Source: Capsulimonas corticalis (GTDB lineage Bacteria > Armatimonadota > Armatimonadia > Armatimonadales > Capsulimonadaceae). Taken from it: 64,000 bases of DNA. Positions 8,921 to 16,674 of the stretch are shown piece by piece (within the stretch, counting starts at the first letter, position 1; each line of letters starts with the position of its first letter). The stretch covers positions 5,828,001 to 5,892,000 of the forward strand of contig NZ_AP025739.1 of assembly GCF_003574315.2 (NCBI RefSeq). Direction: 5' to 3'. Made by a program: the position numbers and the translations under genes. The notes beneath the pieces were generated by a model. It made no database searches, had not been told where the DNA came from, and saw only the letters and a program-made list of their open reading frames with translations.

Positions 8921-8937
8921 GACTTACATAGTAAGTC
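8921..8937. promoter_or_regulatory. Perfect palindrome GACTTAC-ATA-GTAAGTC
   Basis: A 7-bp perfect inverted repeat with a 3-base spacer lies in the divergent intergenic region between the TPR/membrane gene and the polX-like gene. Size and symmetry fit a dimeric regulator's operator; the regulator is unknown. Confidence 0.4.
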
Positions 8938-9028
8938 TTCATCATATCATAACACCAATAGCAAGGGGACGTCAAGACAGGAATATTACAGATCGCCAAC
9001 AATTAATTCTTTCTTCCCGTTCGATGAT

Positions 9029-9038
9029 TGGGTACAAT
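9029..9038 (+). promoter_or_regulatory. -10 element placed for leaderless transcription of the polX-like gene
   Basis: TGGGTACAAT ends six bases before the ATG at 9045, so transcription should begin at or next to the start codon. No Shine-Dalgarno sequence is present. The same ten bases occur at the same distance before ppc. Confidence 0.55.
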
Positions 9039-9044
9039 CGGCGC

Positions 9045-10694
9045 ATGAGTGAATCAGGAACGCTGACCAACGGAGAAGTCGCGCGAGTTTTTGATAGAAT
9101 CGCCGGGATCATGGAGATCCAGGGAGAAAACGCCTTCAAAATCCGCGCGTATCGCAACGCCGTCGAGACATTGAATACGCTGCCGGAGCCCATCGCTCAG
9201 ATCGCCGCCGCAGGCCGTCTGGACGATATTCCCGGTTTCGGAGACGCCATCCAGGCGAAAGTCAAAGATATCCTCGGAACCGGCACTACGGCTTTATACG
9301 AACGGATCAAGGACCAGGTTCCGGCAGGTGTCGTCGAAATGCTGTCCATCCCCGGACTCGGCGCCAAAACGGTGCGCCAGGTCTGGCAAGGTCTGAAGAT
9401 TGAAAGCATCTCCGCTTTGGAGACGGCCGCGCAGACCGGCAAGCTGACGGAACTGCCCGGAATGGGCGAAAAGAGCGTCCAGAAGATATTACAGTCGATC
9501 GAGCGCTATCGCAGATACAGCGGACGCATTCGGATCGGCGACGCGCTGCCGTTAGCCGAATCGCTGATCGCGGCGGTCCAAACGTTCCCAGGCGTTTCCG
9601 ACGCGCAGATCGCCGGCAGCGTGGCGCGCGGGCAGGAGACGGTGGCGAATATCAACCTTGTCGCCGCCACGTCATCGCCCGCCGAAACTCTGCGAAGCTT
9701 TACCGAGCTTCCGCAAGTCGGCTCCGTCGCCGCAAGCGACGCCCACTTCGCGCGCGTGGTCCTGCATGGAGGAATGGAGGCGGATCTGTATGTCGCGCCA
9801 TCCTCGGAGTTCGCGGCGCTGCGCGATGCGCGCATCGGCTCCGCGGCGCACAACGAAGCTCGCGCGGCCGCCGACAGAGACGGCTCGGTCGAGATCCTGC
9901 GGGCGATCCCGCTGGAGATCCGCGAGAACGGCGGCGAGATCGAAGCGGCGCTGGCGGGAACGCTCCCCACCCTCGTGACCCTGGCGGATATTCGCGGCGA
10001 CGTCCACGCGCACACCACCGCGTCGGACGGCAAAACTACCGTCGAACAGATGGCGGCCGCCGCCAAGGCGCGTGGCTACGAGTATATGGCGATCACCGAC
10101 CACTCGCAAAGCCTGTACATCGCCAACGGATTGACGCCTGACCGCCTGCGCGCTCAAATCGCCGAAATCCGCGCCTTGCAGGATAGTCTGGGAATTCGTA
10201 TCTTCACGGGGTCCGAAGTCGATATCAAAGCCGACGGCTCCATGGACTTCGACGACGATCTGCTGCAAGAGTTAGACTTTGTGATCGCGTCCGCGCATCT
10301 CCATAACAATCAAGACAAAGACGCGCAGACCAAGCGTATTATCCGCGCCATCGAAAATCCGAACGTCGATCTGATCGCCCACCCCAGCGGACGCATCATC
10401 AATCGGCGCGATCCGTTCGACTTCGATTTCGACGCCGTTGTCGCGGCGGCCCTGCGCACGGACACGGCGCTGGAGATCAACGCCGCGCCGGAACGGCTCG
10501 ATCTGAGCGACGTCCACGCGCGGCAGGCCGGCGCCGCCGGCGTCAAGATCCTGATCAACACGGACGCGCACTCCATCGAAAATTACGATCTGATGCGCTA
10601 CGGCGTCCTCGTCGCCCGCCGCGCCTGGCTCACGCCTCACAACGTGTTCAATACCCGCCCGCTCGCCGAGTTCGAAGCCTGGCTGCGCCGATAG
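9045..10694 (+). CDS. polX: PolX-type protein: helix-hairpin-helix/family X polymerase fold plus PHP domain, polymerase site degenerate
   Basis: 549 residues in the PolX order: N-terminal 8-kDa-like domain with HhH motifs (GRLDDIPGFGDAI, SIPGLGAKTV, ELPGMGEKSV), family X palm, then PHP exonuclease from about residue 317. The PHP metal ligands are present (DVHAHTTASDG, AITDHS, GSEVDI, SAHLHNN, IAHPSG, NTDAHS). In the palm, where PolX has Asp-x-Asp, this protein has Asn202-Ile-Asn204 in GQETVANINLV; only the third Asp (MEADLYV) remains, and the stretch before the PHP domain is short. I infer the 3'-5' exonuclease or phosphoesterase role is kept and polymerisation lost. The gene runs into an HDAC-like gene 8 bases later. 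Confidence 0.85.
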   Translation: MSESGTLTNGEVARVFDRIAGIMEIQGENAFKIRAYRNAVETLNTLPEPIAQIAAAGRLDDIPGFGDAIQAKVKDILGTGTTALYERIKDQVPAGVVEMLSIPGLGAKTVRQVWQGLKIESISALETAAQTGKLTELPGMGEKSVQKILQSIERYRRYSGRIRIGDALPLAESLIAAVQTFPGVSDAQIAGSVARGQETVANINLVAATSSPAETLRSFTELPQVGSVAASDAHFARVVLHGGMEADLYVAPSSEFAALRDARIGSAAHNEARAAADRDGSVEILRAIPLEIRENGGEIEAALAGTLPTLVTLADIRGDVHAHTTASDGKTTVEQMAAAAKARGYEYMAITDHSQSLYIANGLTPDRLRAQIAEIRALQDSLGIRIFTGSEVDIKADGSMDFDDDLLQELDFVIASAHLHNNQDKDAQTKRIIRAIENPNVDLIAHPSGRIINRRDPFDFDFDAVVAAALRTDTALEINAAPERLDLSDVHARQAGAAGVKILINTDAHSIENYDLMRYGVLVARRAWLTPHNVFNTRPLAEFEAWLRR

Positions 10695-10702
10695 GAAAAT
10701 TC

Positions 10703-11770
10703 ATGACTGTCGTTTTCCCTCCACTGGGACTGCTCTACGATCCATCCGTCCTGAACCATCAAACGCCGCCGGGGCATCCCGAACGCCCCGCGCGTGTGGA
10801 GTCCGTCGTCTCCGGCCTGCAAAACACCCTGCTCTGGGACCGCGCCGCTCATCTGCCGGTCACGCCTGCGACTCGCGATCAAGTACGCCTTGTCCATACC
10901 GAGGCGCATCTCCGGCTGATCGAAGAAACCTGCGCGGAAGGCGGCGGCTACGTCGACGGCGGCGACACCTACGCGTGTCCACGATCCTGGGAGGCCGCGC
11001 TGGTCGCCGCCGGCGCGGCTATCGGCGCAGTGGACGCCGTATTGAATGATGAGCTTGGCAGCGCCTTCGCCATCGTTCGGCCGCCCGGGCATCACGCTAC
11101 ATCTGCCGGCCCCATGGGCTTTTGCCTGCTGAACAACGCCGCCGCCGCCGCCGCGCACGCCATCGCCGTCCACGGCCTGGAGCGCGTGCTGATCGTGGAC
11201 TTCGATGTCCACCACGGCAACGGCACGGAGGATATCTTCTACGAAGATTCGCGGGTGCTGTACTTCTCCACGCACCAAAGCCCGGCTTACCCCGGCACGG
11301 GACAGGCGCAGTATATCGGCGAAGGCAAGGGCAAAGGCTACACCGTCAATGTCCCTCTGCCCGCCCACATCGGCGACGACGGCTTTCTCGCCGCGTTTGA
11401 CGAAATTCTGCTGCCGATCGCCGAACGATACCAGCCGCAGCTCGTCATCGCCTCCGCCGGATACGACGCGCACTGGCGCAATAGCGTCTTCGTCCAGGGC
11501 ATCGACGAGCGTATGACGACCACCGGGTTTTACGCCCTCTCCGAGCGCCTGCAAGAGATCTCCAACAAACATTGTCCGGGAAACCTCGTCGGGATCTTAG
11601 AAGGCGGGTACGACCTCGACGCGCTGGCTCTGGGCGTCCGGCAAACCCTCTCCGCCTGGACCGGCGAACCGCCCGTACAGGACACCATCGGGGCGCCGCC
11701 CGGAGGCGCCGATTCCGCCGAGACACTGGAGCGACTATTCACGCGCATCCGAGGGATCCATGGTCTGTGA
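10703..11770 (+). CDS. Histone deacetylase family (AcuC/HDAC-like) zinc deacetylase
   Basis: 355 residues with the arginase-deacetylase fold and its motifs: RPPGHHATSAG, IVDFDVHHGNGTEDIFY (metal Asp and His), YPGTGQAQYIG, and IASAGYDAHWRN with LEGGYDLDALA at the end. Bacterial members remove acetyl groups from lysine or small amines such as acetylpolyamines. There is no signal peptide, so it is cytoplasmic. It starts 8 bases after the PolX-like gene and is almost certainly co-transcribed with it. The true substrate is unknown. Confidence 0.9.
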   Translation: MTVVFPPLGLLYDPSVLNHQTPPGHPERPARVESVVSGLQNTLLWDRAAHLPVTPATRDQVRLVHTEAHLRLIEETCAEGGGYVDGGDTYACPRSWEAALVAAGAAIGAVDAVLNDELGSAFAIVRPPGHHATSAGPMGFCLLNNAAAAAAHAIAVHGLERVLIVDFDVHHGNGTEDIFYEDSRVLYFSTHQSPAYPGTGQAQYIGEGKGKGYTVNVPLPAHIGDDGFLAAFDEILLPIAERYQPQLVIASAGYDAHWRNSVFVQGIDERMTTTGFYALSERLQEISNKHCPGNLVGILEGGYDLDALALGVRQTLSAWTGEPPVQDTIGAPPGGADSAETLERLFTRIRGIHGL

Positions 11771-11806
11771 GGCAGTTATGATGCCCCACAGGTGGACGGG
11801 GGAATC

Positions 11807-12916
11807 TTAACTCTCTCCAAAACACCGCGCGGCGAACCGTTCCAGATGTTTGTTGACCTCATCGTAGCATTCCAGCAAATTGAGATGACCGCAGTTGCGG
11901 TGGATGATCAGTTCGGCGTCCCGAATGCTTGCCGCCATTTCTCGCTGAATATCGGGCGGCATATTCACGTCGGCCTCGCCGGTCATTAAGAGCACGGGGA
12001 CGTCGATGAGCGGGAGGGCGGCGCGGGCGTCGAAATCAAAGCAAGTGATGGCGCCGAGGCCGGCGGCGCGCATGGAAAACCGGCCGCAGCGCTCGGCGAC
12101 GAAGTCGTTTTGCCCACGGCTCTCACGGCCGCAGTGCAGCCCGTACATGAGGGCCATGTGGAGACAGCCGGTCTGCAGCAGGCCGCGAGCGCAGAGATCA
12201 AAAAACGCCGGCCAGCGGGCGAGCAGCTTTCCCAATGGCTCCCAGAGAATACGGCGCGTCGGGGCGAGCCACCACCGGCCCTTCATCGTTTCCAGCAGTG
12301 GGCGATCGGTTCCGGCAAGCATCGCAAAGCCTCGGACATGGCGCATACGGTCGGGAAAACGCTGTGCGAATAGCGGCGCCAGCATGGCGCCGAGCGAATG
12401 GCCGACCAGGATACAGCCCTTCGGATGCCGGCCGGCGTCACTGGCGTCGAACACGACGGCGAGATCGAACAGCAAGGCGTCCAGCGAGTAATCTCCATTG
12501 GCGGGAGCCGACGAGCGACCGTTGGCGCGCATATCCCACGAAATCACCCGATGCTTCTTACTCAGCGCTTCCTTCTGGTAGTACCAGATCTCCTGCGTCA
12601 GCGACCAACCATGACAGAGCAGGATGGCCGGCGCATCGGCGGGTCCGCGCTCCTCCCAGGACAACGCCACGCCGCCCATGCCGAGCGCGACTCCCCGGCG
12701 CGCCGCCGGGATCGCCTTCGGTTCGTCGGCGATGGCCGGACGCAGATACCGCATCCACCACCGTCCCGTCAGAGACAGGACGACCAGCGTGAGGCCGAGC
12801 ACTCCGTCCGCGCCCATGCGCTTGCGCTGGAGCGCCTGGATGAGCTTGACGATCCCAGCAAAGAAGGCGATGACGGGAGCAGGCAGGAAGAACAATGCAA
12901 AGAGAGGGAGCCACAT
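11807..12916 (-). CDS. Alpha/beta-fold hydrolase with N-terminal membrane segment
   Basis: 369 residues. The N-terminus has a hydrophobic anchor (LFALFFLPAPVIAFFAGIVKLI) and a second hydrophobic stretch near residue 45. The hydrolase domain has the oxyanion region LLCHGWSLTQEIW, the nucleophile elbow VGHSLGAML, the acid loop MTGEADVN and the final His in RNCGHLN. This is a complete Ser-Asp-His triad of the esterase/haloperoxidase type. A CPBP protease gene lies 12 bases upstream on the same strand, which suggests a two-gene unit. The substrate is not evident. Confidence 0.85.
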   Translation of the reverse strand: MWLPLFALFFLPAPVIAFFAGIVKLIQALQRKRMGADGVLGLTLVVLSLTGRWWMRYLRPAIADEPKAIPAARRGVALGMGGVALSWEERGPADAPAILLCHGWSLTQEIWYYQKEALSKKHRVISWDMRANGRSSAPANGDYSLDALLFDLAVVFDASDAGRHPKGCILVGHSLGAMLAPLFAQRFPDRMRHVRGFAMLAGTDRPLLETMKGRWWLAPTRRILWEPLGKLLARWPAFFDLCARGLLQTGCLHMALMYGLHCGRESRGQNDFVAERCGRFSMRAAGLGAITCFDFDARAALPLIDVPVLLMTGEADVNMPPDIQREMAASIRDAELIIHRNCGHLNLLECYDEVNKHLERFAARCFGES

Positions 12917-12928
12917 ATTGGTTTGGAA

Positions 12929-13654
12929 TTACCCGCGCAGCACGGCGGCGAAAACAAAGATAATCGCCATGTCGAACACAAGTCCATGCCAGAGAATGGG
13001 AACGACGATCGAGCGCGTGCGTCGATAGAGCCAGGCGAAGAATATTCCGGAAATCACAATCCCGAGTACGGTCAGTTCGGCCCAGCCGGGACGCAGCAGC
13101 AGCCGGATGACGAGATAGTGCCAGCCGCCGAACGCAAGCGCCGTCCAGACGGCGCCGAAGGTCCACACCGCCTCGCCCATGCCGCGCAGTTCGTTCAGCA
13201 CCACGCCGCGCCAAAACAGCTCCTCCAAAGTCGCGTTGACGGGGATAAAATACAGCGCCAGGGGAATCAGCAATTGCGTGCGAAAGCCGCGATGGGTCAC
13301 AACGGAAAGGACCTCATGTGCGTCAAAGAGGCGGGCGCCAATCCAGTGATAGGCGGCGACGGACGCCGGGATCGCCACCACTACCGCGACCGCCAGCACC
13401 GCCCACTCGCGCGCTGTCGGCCACCGCAGTGAATGCCGCCAGAGCTTGCGCCCCCAGTAGATCGCCGGCGCCAGGCACAGCCCATGATAGAGCGCGAAGG
13501 TCAGGGCCAGGTTATCGAATCGGTACAAGCCAAACCAGACCGCCGGCCATGGCAGCAGAGTGAGCAGCAGAACGAGCAGCAGGCGGCGCTCGATGCGTAT
13601 CCATCGAAGGTTCTTCACGCACTCACGGTAGCACAACCCCTTCTCCAGAGTCAA
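12929..13654 (-). CDS. CPBP-family intramembrane glutamic protease
   Basis: 241 residues with about six to eight hydrophobic segments. The family motif 1 is clear (TLEELFWRGVVLNEL, paired Glu plus Arg), followed by FGGWHYLV and by motif LWHGLVFDMAI near the C-terminus. These residues form the active site of CAAX-prenyl-protease-like (Rce1) enzymes. A GTG at 13618 is an alternative start that removes 12 residues. It shares a transcription unit with the downstream alpha/beta hydrolase. Bacterial members often process peptides or signalling proteins; the target is unknown. Confidence 0.85.
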   Translation of the reverse strand: MTLEKGLCYRECVKNLRWIRIERRLLLVLLLTLLPWPAVWFGLYRFDNLALTFALYHGLCLAPAIYWGRKLWRHSLRWPTAREWAVLAVAVVVAIPASVAAYHWIGARLFDAHEVLSVVTHRGFRTQLLIPLALYFIPVNATLEELFWRGVVLNELRGMGEAVWTFGAVWTALAFGGWHYLVIRLLLRPGWAELTVLGIVISGIFFAWLYRRTRSIVVPILWHGLVFDMAIIFVFAAVLRG

Positions 13655-13707
13655 GGGACCTTAGACCTATGGAAATTCAGGGAACTCCAGCGGCCCGGCG
13701 CGGTGTT

Positions 13708-13735
13708 TTGATTTTGTAGGCCGATGTGCTAGAAT
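13708..13735 (+). promoter_or_regulatory. Extended -10 promoter of trxB
   Basis: TTGATT (13708-13713), a 16-base spacer, then TAGAAT (13730-13735) preceded by TGC, which makes an extended -10. It lies about 40 bases before the GTG start of trxB. Confidence 0.55.
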
Positions 13736-13773
13736 GGATGGGGCGCGGACGGTCCGCGCGGAGGAGTACAGAG

Positions 13774-14739
13774 GTGACCAGTATCGAACATGACGTGCGC
13801 AATGTGGTGATTATCGGGTCCGGCCCGGCGGGTCTGACGGCGGCCATTTATGCGGCGCGAGCGAACTTGAACCCGCTTGTCATTGAAGGCGGCGCGCCGA
13901 ACTTGCCCGGCGGACAACTGATGATCACATCGGACGTCGAAAACTTCCCCGGCTTCGCCCATGGGATCATGGGTCCGGAGCTGATGGATCAAATGCGCCA
14001 GCAGGCGGCCCGCGTTGGCGCCGAATTCTGGACGGAGAACGTCACGGACGTCGATTTCTCGGATCGGCCGTTCCATATCAAGACCGACGGTGACCGCGAA
14101 GTCTACGCCAAGACCGCGATCGTCACGACAGGCGCCTCCGCAAAGTGGCTGGGGCTTCCGTCGGAAACCGCACTGTACGGCAAGGGCGTCTCCGCCTGCG
14201 CCACGTGCGATGGTTTCTTCTTCCGCAACCGCGAAGTAATCGTGGTGGGCGGCGGCGACACGGCGCTGGAAGAAGCGAATTATCTGGCGCGCATGGCGTC
14301 GAAAGTGACCCTCGTCCACCGGCGCGAATCGCTGCGCGGCTCGCACATCATGCAGAAGCGCGCGATGGACAATCCGAAGATCGAGTTCGCCTGGAACAGC
14401 GTCATTACGGAGATCCACGATCCGAAGGAAGGCAAAGTCACCGGCGTCACGCTGCATAACTTGAAAACCGACGAAAAAACCTTCCTGTCAACCGACGGCC
14501 TTTTCATTGCGATCGGCCACTCGCCAAATACAAAGCTGTTCGAAGGCAAGCTGTCGATGGATCCACAAGGCTACATCATCACTACCGCCGGCCGCCCGCT
14601 GACCAACATTCCCGGCGTCTACGCAGCCGGCGACGTGCAGGACACGCTCTACAAACAGGCCGTCACAGCGGCGGGGTCGGGCTGTATGGCGGCGATCGAG
14701 GCCGAGCGGTTCCTGGAAGAGGAAGATTCGCACGGTTAA
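13774..14739 (+). CDS. trxB: Thioredoxin-disulfide reductase
   Basis: A flavoprotein that reduces thioredoxin with NADPH. It has an FAD-binding GSGPAG motif at residues 15-20, the redox pair Cys142-Ala-Thr-Cys145, the NADPH-binding GGGDTALEEA with HRRESLR downstream, and the C-terminal FAD motif GVYAAGDVQD. From the GTG start, which has GGAGGAG seven bases upstream, it is 321 residues, normal for low-molecular-weight TrxR. The longer ORF start at 13726 has no ribosome site. It is followed by a very large inverted repeat. Confidence 0.95.
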   Translation: MTSIEHDVRNVVIIGSGPAGLTAAIYAARANLNPLVIEGGAPNLPGGQLMITSDVENFPGFAHGIMGPELMDQMRQQAARVGAEFWTENVTDVDFSDRPFHIKTDGDREVYAKTAIVTTGASAKWLGLPSETALYGKGVSACATCDGFFFRNREVIVVGGGDTALEEANYLARMASKVTLVHRRESLRGSHIMQKRAMDNPKIEFAWNSVITEIHDPKEGKVTGVTLHNLKTDEKTFLSTDGLFIAIGHSPNTKLFEGKLSMDPQGYIITTAGRPLTNIPGVYAAGDVQDTLYKQAVTAAGSGCMAAIEAERFLEEEDSHG

Positions 14740-14755
14740 AGAAGGACGGCCCTGC

Positions 14756-14986
14756 CGGGTCAAACCCACCCCGGCCATCGGCCGATCCTTCCCCGGCAAA
14801 CCCACCCCGGCCCTTCGGGCCACCCCTCCCGCCGACGGGAAGGGTTATTTCAGAGTGTGTTATCGCAAGCCGCTTTCGTAAGAGGCAATCCGACAAACCC
14901 TTCCCGTCGGCGGGAGGGGTGGCCCGAAGGGCCGGGGTGGGTTTGACCGGGAAGGATCGGCCGATGGCCGGGGTGGGTTTGACCGG
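14756..14986. repeat. Very large inverted repeat (two arms of about 91 bases, 49-base loop)
   Basis: Bases 14756-14846 and 14896-14986 are near-perfect reverse complements with only one to three differences; the loop is 14847-14895. Each arm contains smaller palindromes such as GGCCCTTCGGGCC and CGGCCATCGGCCG. A unit containing GGGGTGGGTTTGACCGG is repeated in tandem at the right side and decays into about 15017. The core GGTGGCCCGAAGGGCCGGG recurs at 16641. There is no transposase, so this looks like a non-autonomous REP/MITE-type element or an RNA hairpin cluster between trxB and the next gene. Confidence 0.85.
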
Positions 14987-15062
14987 AAGGGATCGGCCGA
15001 AGGTTGAGGTGGGTTTGCTCCGGAAGCGCCAGAGTAAATTTGCCCCTGCGGAAATAAATCTC

Positions 15063-15422
15063 ATGTCATCCCCAATCGAACCCGAATTCCAAAAGATCTA
15101 CGATGTGGTCCGCGCTATACCGCGCGGATCGGTTCTCTCCTACGGCGATGTGGCGAAAATCGCCGGCAGCACCGCGCGCACGGTCGGTTGGGCGATGGGC
15201 AATGTGGATGGCTTGGACGTCCCCTGGCAGCGCGTGGTGGGCGCGGATGGGTATCTGCGGATCGGCAAGCGCTCGCCGGAGCTCAAGGAAAAGCAGCATC
15301 GGCTTTTGCTGGAGGAAGGCGTCGAGTTTTTAGAGAACGGCTATGTCGATATGGCCAAACAGCGTGACGCCGGCGCGCCTCCGCCCGTTCCGCAAACACT
15401 TTCCCTCGATTTGGACGAATAG
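15063..15422 (+). CDS. Alkyltransferase-like protein (MGMT fold, active Cys replaced by Trp)
   Basis: 119 residues matching the DNA-binding domain of O6-alkylguanine-DNA alkyltransferase: FQKIYDVVRAIPRGSVLSYGDVA, the Arg-finger region STARTVGWAMGN, and PWQRVVGADG where true MGMT has PCHRVV. Trp at position 55 in place of the acceptor Cys is the hallmark of ATL proteins, which bind alkylated guanine and hand it to nucleotide excision repair instead of repairing it directly. The ATG at 15063 gives a typical ATL length; the longer frame to 14919 runs through the inverted repeat and is not protein-like. Confidence 0.88.
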   Translation: MSSPIEPEFQKIYDVVRAIPRGSVLSYGDVAKIAGSTARTVGWAMGNVDGLDVPWQRVVGADGYLRIGKRSPELKEKQHRLLLEEGVEFLENGYVDMAKQRDAGAPPPVPQTLSLDLDE

Positions 15423-15438
15423 GAACCACGCAGTCTCC

Positions 15439-16077
15439 ATGATTATTCACGATATCAGTCTTACGGTCACGCCAAAGACGATCACCTGGGACGGGGTGGA
15501 GCTGGGCTTTTCTTCGCTCTGGACGAGCCGAATCGGACCGGGCAGCGAGTGCAACGTTTCGCTGCTGACGGTCGGCGCGCACACCGGAACCCATCTGGAC
15601 GCGCCGCTGCACTTCGTGGCGCAGGGCGGCGATATCGCCGGGCTAGATCTGACCACGCTGGTGGGGCCGGCGCAGCTGGTGGAGATTTTGGGGACGCGGG
15701 AAATTACTCCGGCGGACTTAGAGGCCGCCGGAATCGGCGAGGATATTGTCCGCGTGATCTTCAAGACGGACAACACGCAGCGCCGCCTGGTCCACGACAC
15801 GCGGTTCCATACGGACTATACAGGTGTCGGTCCCGAGGCGGCGGAATGGCTGGTCGCGCGCGGGATCAAACTTGTGGGAGTGGATTACCTCTCCGTTGGC
15901 GTATATGGAGATAAGAACACGGTGACACACCAAACGCTGCTGGGCGCGGGCGTGGTGATCCTGGAGACACTTGCCCTGGATTCCGTCTCGCCCGGACGAT
16001 ATCTGCTTGCGGCCTTACCGCCAAAGTTCGCGGATATCGAAGGCAGTTCTTGCCGCGCTATACTGATCGAGGAGTAG
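15439..16077 (+). CDS. Cyclase-family protein (kynurenine formamidase-like metal hydrolase)
   Basis: 212 residues with the family signature HTGTHLDAPLHF (metal-binding His and Asp residues), preceded by DISLTVTPKTITWDG and followed by VGVDYLSVG and the C-terminal GVVILETL.LD pattern. The family includes KynB formamidases and isatin hydrolases that use a binuclear metal site. It follows the ATL gene by 16 bases and precedes a hypothetical gene by 3 bases, so it lies inside a three-gene unit. There are no kynurenine-pathway neighbours, so the substrate is open. Confidence 0.88.
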   Translation: MIIHDISLTVTPKTITWDGVELGFSSLWTSRIGPGSECNVSLLTVGAHTGTHLDAPLHFVAQGGDIAGLDLTTLVGPAQLVEILGTREITPADLEAAGIGEDIVRVIFKTDNTQRRLVHDTRFHTDYTGVGPEAAEWLVARGIKLVGVDYLSVGVYGDKNTVTHQTLLGAGVVILETLALDSVSPGRYLLAALPPKFADIEGSSCRAILIEE

Positions 16078-16080
16078 AGA

Positions 16081-16467
16081 ATGAACGAAGCCCCCCAGCC
16101 TATCTCAATGACGCGCATTGACTCGGACGAATTGATACAAGACGAAGAAACGCCCGAAGCCATCGACTTCTCCATCGTGCTGTCCCAAACGCCGCCCGAG
16201 GAATGGGCCGCCTCCTTTACCGCCGCCTACCACGATCTCAATCACGGCATCAAGCCGCCGGTGCGTCTCGAAGGAGACCGGATATGGATCAGCTTCTTAC
16301 CCCGATACAACAGCGAGCTTCCGCTCTATCTGCGCTTCCTGCAAGCCGTTGTGAATGAGTCGAACCGCCAGGTTCAGCTGACTTACGAAATCCACCAGAA
16401 CAGCGCCAAAGATCAAATGCGCATGCAATTCCGCGACCTGCTCCGGCAGACCGCGCTGCCTGCCTAA
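16081..16467 (+). CDS. Hypothetical 128-residue protein
   Basis: I do not recognise the family. It is a small soluble acidic protein. An N-terminal acidic stretch (DSDELIQDEETPEAIDF) leads into an alpha/beta-looking region (RIWISFLPRYNSELPLYLRFLQAVVNESNRQ). There is no signal peptide or membrane segment. It begins 3 bases after the cyclase-family gene and is followed within 20 bases by a strong terminator, so it is the last gene of that unit. Codon usage matches its neighbours. Confidence 0.7.
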   Translation: MNEAPQPISMTRIDSDELIQDEETPEAIDFSIVLSQTPPEEWAASFTAAYHDLNHGIKPPVRLEGDRIWISFLPRYNSELPLYLRFLQAVVNESNRQVQLTYEIHQNSAKDQMRMQFRDLLRQTALPA

Positions 16468-16482
16468 AAAGAGGATGACGCC

Positions 16483-16518
16483 AAAAAGCCCCGCTGGATT
16501 TCCAGCGGGGCTTTTTTA
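16483..16518 (+). terminator. Rho-independent terminator
   Basis: AAAAAGCCCCGCTGGA pairs with TCCAGCGGGGCTTTTTT, a 12-bp GC-rich stem with a two-base loop and a T run. It ends the unit of ATL, cyclase and hypothetical genes. Confidence 0.92.
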
Positions 16519-16523
16519 GGGAT

Positions 16524-16666
16524 GGCCCTCACCCCCCGGCCCCCTCTCCCAATTTTGGGAGAGGGGGAGTCAGAGGGAGTTTTTTGATTTGGATCAAAGG
16601 TCCAAATCTTACTCCTAACCCTCTCCTAAGATTGGGAGAGGGTGGCCCGAAGGGCCGGGTGAGGGC
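16524..16666. repeat. Inverted repeat element sharing a core with the 14.8-kb repeat
   Basis: GGCCCTCACCCCCCGGCCCC and CTCTCCCAAT at the left pair imperfectly with ATTGGGAGAGGG and GGCCGGGTGAGGGC at the right. The right arm contains GGTGGCCCGAAGGGCCGGG, identical to 19 bases at 14918-14936. The element fills the space between two convergent genes. No coding potential is seen inside. Confidence 0.75.
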
Positions 16667-16674
16667 GTTCCTTC

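Noticed and set aside
14919-15062. N-terminal extension of the ATL frame
   Set aside because: These 48 codons lie in the inverted repeat and encode repetitive Arg/Gly/Asp sequence; the ATG at 15063 gives the normal ATL length.
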